64,000 bases of DNA from an uncultured Faecalibacterium sp. (GTDB lineage: Bacteria; Bacillota; Clostridia; Oscillospirales; Ruminococcaceae), in assembly GCA_937880095.1 (NCBI GenBank), contig CALFLK010000023.1, positions 124,001-188,000 of the forward strand. Direction: 5' to 3'. How positions within the stretch are numbered: position 1 is the first letter of the stretch; each line of letters begins with the position of its first letter. The notes under the pieces are model-generated. The model was given only the letters and a program-made list of their open reading frames with translations, did not search any database and had not been told where the DNA came from. Positions 61,671-64,000 of the stretch are shown here, piece after piece. A program made the position numbers and the translations under genes.

Positions 61671-62495
61671 TTACTTCAGCAGCTTTTCGACTGCATCAGC
61701 AGCGCCAGCCAGAGGAGACTCTGCATAGGTCTCAACCATACCAGCGTCAGCCAGTTCAGCCAGTTTGGGATCGATGGGCATCTTTGCCAGCACGGGCAGA
61801 CCGTGCTTTGCAGCAACCTCGTCGATGTGGCTCTCGCCGAAGATGTTGATGTGCTTGCCGCAATCCGGGCAGGCAACATAGCTCATATTCTCGACGATGC
61901 CCAGCATGGGGATGTTCATCATCTTTGCCATGTTCACAGCCTTAGCAACGATCATGCTGACCAGTTCCTGAGGGCTGGTGACAACGATAATGCCGTCAAC
62001 GGGCAGGCTCTGGAATACCGTCAGAGGCACGTCACCAGTTCCCGGAGGCATATCTACGAACAAGAAGTCTACGTCCTTCCAGACAACATCGGTCCAGAAC
62101 TGCTCAACAGCACCGGCGATCACGGGGCCACGCCATACAACGGGATCCTCCTCGTTTTCGACCAGCAGATTGATGCTCATCACATCAATGCCGGAGCGGC
62201 TCTTCAAAGGCCAGCAGCCCTTTTCGTCTGCGGTAGCATGGCCGTGTACGCCCAGCAGTTTGGGGACGGACGGACCAGTGATATCAGCATCCAGCACACC
62301 GGTATTGTAGCCGCGACGACGCATTTCCACAGCCATCATAACGCTGGTCATGCTCTTGCCGACACCGCCCTTACCGGAAACGACGCCGATCACTTTTTTG
62401 ATGCTGCTGTTGGGGTTTGCTGCTTTGCGCAGGCTCTGCTTGCGCTCGGAGCAGCTCTGACTGCAGCTGCTACAGTCATGATTGCATTCGCTCAT
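61671..62495 (-). CDS. mrp: Mrp/NBP35-family ATP-binding iron-sulfur carrier
   Basis: P-loop ATPase thought to carry and deliver iron-sulfur clusters. The 274-residue protein begins with a Cys-rich stretch (CNHDCSSCSQSC) like the N-terminal cluster site of NBP35, then the deviant Walker A GVVSGKGGVGKS, LDADITGPSVPKLLG, FVDMPPGTGD and the bridging CPDCGKHINIFG motif. The N-terminal Cys set is not found in all bacterial Mrp proteins. Monocistronic, with its own promoter. Confidence 0.94.
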   Translation of the reverse strand: MSECNHDCSSCSQSCSERKQSLRKAANPNSSIKKVIGVVSGKGGVGKSMTSVMMAVEMRRRGYNTGVLDADITGPSVPKLLGVHGHATADEKGCWPLKSRSGIDVMSINLLVENEEDPVVWRGPVIAGAVEQFWTDVVWKDVDFLFVDMPPGTGDVPLTVFQSLPVDGIIVVTSPQELVSMIVAKAVNMAKMMNIPMLGIVENMSYVACPDCGKHINIFGESHIDEVAAKHGLPVLAKMPIDPKLAELADAGMVETYAESPLAGAADAVEKLLK

Positions 62496-62559
62496 AGTAA
62501 GTGTTCCTTTCTGATAGAATAAACTGCAGGCCGAAACCTGACAGGGATAAACCTAGCAT

Positions 62560-62588
62560 AGTATAGCACGTTTGCAGCCAGTTGACAA
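62560..62588 (-). promoter_or_regulatory. mrp promoter
   Basis: On the minus strand, TTGTCA and TATACT are 17 bases apart. Confidence 0.82.
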
Positions 62589-62744
62589 ATCGCATCCGAT
62601 ACAAGGGAGATTACGAGAAAAGGAAATCGTTGGGAAACGGCGAAAAAGGAAAAAGAAAATACGAACAAGAAGGCTTTAGATTTGACGTATGTGCGCACAA
62701 AAATGAAAAGATGAAAAAATAGGAAAGAAAAATGCGAAAAACAG

Positions 62745-62773
62745 TTGACAAAGTGCAGGGATGTGAGTATAAT
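62745..62773 (+). promoter_or_regulatory. tRNA-Leu promoter, full consensus
   Basis: TTGACA and TATAAT are exactly 17 bases apart, the strongest promoter seen in the window. No growth-rate-type GC discriminator is evident. Confidence 0.92.
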
Positions 62774-62811
62774 AACTATCGTCGCCGCAAGAGTGGTGAC
62801 AAAGAGAATAT

Positions 62812-62898
62812 GCGGATGTGGCGGAATTGGCAGACGCGTTAGATTCAGGTTCTAATGGCCGCGAGGTTGTGGAGGTTCAAGTCCTCTCATCCGCACCA
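62812..62898 (+). tRNA. tRNA-Leu (anticodon CAG)
   Basis: Class II tRNA of 87 bases with acceptor GCGGATG/CATCCGC, anticodon stem TTAGA/TCTAA around TTCAGGT (anticodon CAG), a long variable arm, T arm GGAGG-TTCAAGT-CCTCT, discriminator A and encoded CCA. Confidence 0.96.
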
Positions 62899-62936
62899 AA
62901 GGCATCGATCGAAAGATCGATGCCTTTTTGTTTTTG
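62899..62936 (+). terminator. Terminator after tRNA-Leu
   Basis: AAGGCATCGATC and GATCGATGCCTT around GAAA, with a T-rich tail. Confidence 0.9.
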
Positions 62937-62995
62937 TCTGGCTCAGTCAGATAAAAAGGTCCATCGGAAAAATCCGGTGGAATGCTTGGGAATCG

Positions 62996-63024
62996 TTGAC
63001 AAAAGCACCCCGGTGGGCTAAACT
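62996..63024 (+). promoter_or_regulatory. Glycyl-tRNA synthetase promoter
   Basis: TTGACA and TAAACT are 17 bases apart. The leader of about 110 bases has GC-rich inverted segments but no T-box core. Confidence 0.78.
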
Positions 63025-63140
63025 TTTCGTATGCCTTTGTTTTATTATAAGTAAGGGGCAGATTGTGCCGGGTGAAAATCCGACAGTTTTCAACACGGTG
63101 CGGCAGCCAGCCGCGCACGAAAAAAGGAGAAAGCATTATT

Positions 63141-64000
63141 ATGGAACATCGTGAAAAGACCCTCGATATGATCGTCAATCTGTGCAAGAACCGCGGCTAT
63201 GTATTCCCCGGTTCTGAGATTTACGGCGGTCTGGCCAACAGCTGGGACTACGGCCCCTTGGGCGTTGAATTCAAGAACAACGTAAAGAAAGCATGGCTGA
63301 AGAAGTTTGTACAGGAAAGCCCCTACAACGTGGGTCTGGATGCAGCTATTCTGATGAACCCGGAAACCTGGAAGACCACCGGTCACGTGGCTAGCTTCAG
63401 CGATCCTCTGCTGGACTGCAAAGCCTGCAAGAGCCGTCATCGTGCAGACAAGCTGATTGGCGACGAGCACCCTGAGGTGAACGTAGACGCTATGAGCTTT
63501 GACGAGATGGACGCTTTCATTGCAGAGCATGAAAACGTTGTCTGCCCCATTTGTGGCAAGCACGACTTTACCCCCATCCGTAAGTTTAACCTGATGTTCA
63601 AGACGGCAATCGGTGTTACCGAGGATAGCAGCTCTACCTGCTACCTGCGCCCCGAAACCGCACAGGGCATCTTTGTCAACTTTGCCAACATTCAGCGCAC
63701 CACCCGCCGCAAGCTGCCCTTCGGCGTTTGCCAGGTTGGTAAGGCATTCCGTAACGAGATCACCCCGGGTAACTTTACTTTCCGTACCCGTGAGTTTGAG
63801 CAGATGGAGTGCGAGTTCTTCTGCAAGCCCGGTACCGACCTGGAGTGGTTCGCATACTGGAAGGATTACTGCTTCAACTGGCTGAAGAGCCTGGGCATCA
63901 AGGAAGAGCACCTGCGTCTGCGTGACCACGAGCCCGCAGAGCTGGCTTTCTACTCCCGTGCTACTACTGACATTGAGTATGCCTTCCCGTTCACCGAGTG
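63141..64000 (+). CDS. glyQS: Glycyl-tRNA synthetase, single-chain type (3' end cut off)
   Basis: Class II synthetase charging tRNA-Gly. The first 286 codons are present and the frame runs off the window. Visible parts are the N-terminal [30 protein letters not shown] (motif 1 region), a zinc-site pair (CKACKS and CPICGKH), FNLMFKT, and motif 2 with [12 protein letters not shown] and [28 protein letters not shown]. This is the alpha2 type, not the split GlyQ/GlyS type. AAAAAGGAGAAAGC precedes the ATG. Confidence 0.97.
   Translation, partial: MEHREKTLDMIVNLCKNRGYVFPGSEIYGGLANSWDYGPLGVEFKNNVKKAWLKKFVQESPYNVGLDAAILMNPETWKTTGHVASFSDPLLDCKACKSRHRADKLIGDEHPEVNVDAMSFDEMDAFIAEHENVVCPICGKHDFTPIRKFNLMFKTAIGVTEDSSSTCYLRPETAQGIFVNFANIQRTTRRKLPFGVCQVGKAFRNEITPGNFTFRTREFEQMECEFFCKPGTDLEWFAYWKDYCFNWLKSLGIKEEHLRLRDHEPAELAFYSRATTDIEYAFPFTE

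Noticed and set aside
63050..63135. GGGTGAAAATCCGAC segment before glycyl-tRNA synthetase resembling part of a cobalamin riboswitch
   Set aside because: The other conserved riboswitch blocks are absent and the gene is unrelated to cobalamin; there is also no T-box core here.

Overview
The window reads as core chromosome of a Gram-positive Firmicute of class Clostridia, most likely an anaerobic gut bacterium of the Oscillospiraceae/Ruminococcaceae (Faecalibacterium/Subdoligranulum/Gemmiger-like). Supporting signs are strong AGGAGG ribosome binding sites with some TTG and GTG starts, a T-box ahead of cysS, AsnA, a clostridial feoA-feoA-feoB-Cys-rich cluster, a flavin reductase-rubredoxin fusion, a SleC-like protein, class A RNase P RNA and a BMP-type nucleoside ABC importer. 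Base composition looks close to balanced. No prophage, insertion sequence or CRISPR array is visible. The genus is an inference.

Layout. 1-4.9 kb: rimO (5' cut), pgsA, asnA, and cysS behind a Cys T-box. 4.9-7.9 kb: a 1010-residue double GT-C glycosyltransferase. 8.0-11.2 kb: ferrous-iron uptake operon with three copies of a palindromic operator. 11.2-16.1 kb: flavin reductase-rubredoxin gene with a Fur-like box, tatA, ogt, nnrD, a sirtuin, an unknown gene, and a membrane-protein gene split by an in-frame stop. 16.1-19.5 kb: an M15 peptidase and a SleC-like protein with six peptidoglycan-binding repeats. 19.6-23.2 kb: glycolytic genes gpmI, tpiA, pgk. 23.5-28.1 kb: purine permease, archaeal-type signal peptidase, CPBP protease, tRNA-Gln and a lytic transglycosylase. 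28.4-32.2 kb: ylxM-ffh-rpsP-khpA-rimM-trmD. 32.3-35.8 kb: HPr, uvrC, rsmD and a coiled-coil gene. 36.0-48.3 kb: the division and cell-wall (dcw) cluster mraZ-rsmH-ftsL-PBP-murF-mraY-like-ftsW-murG-ftsQ-murE. 48.4-51.7 kb: rnpB, an RluA-type pseudouridine synthase and an M23 peptidase. 51.9-58.2 kb: nucleoside salvage (deoD, cdd) and nucleoside ABC import. 58.4-64 kb: zinc-ribbon/kinase-like/PASTA protein, gdhA, mrp, tRNA-Leu and the start of glycyl-tRNA synthetase.

How genes work together. The dcw block makes lipid II and septal peptidoglycan, and several neighbours (M15, SleC-like, lytic transglycosylase, M23, PASTA proteins) cut or sense it. deoD and cdd sit directly upstream of the nucleoside importer. 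The feo genes and the rubredoxin gene carry two different metal-type operators.

The most notable points are an MraY-family protein in the mraY slot that has lost most catalytic motifs, a PASTA receptor whose kinase domain lacks the catalytic residues, a membrane gene interrupted by one TAG, and a self-complementary -35 hexamer that appears to serve rnpB and its divergent neighbour at once. I did not find a clearly new multi-gene system; most of the window is ordinary housekeeping DNA.
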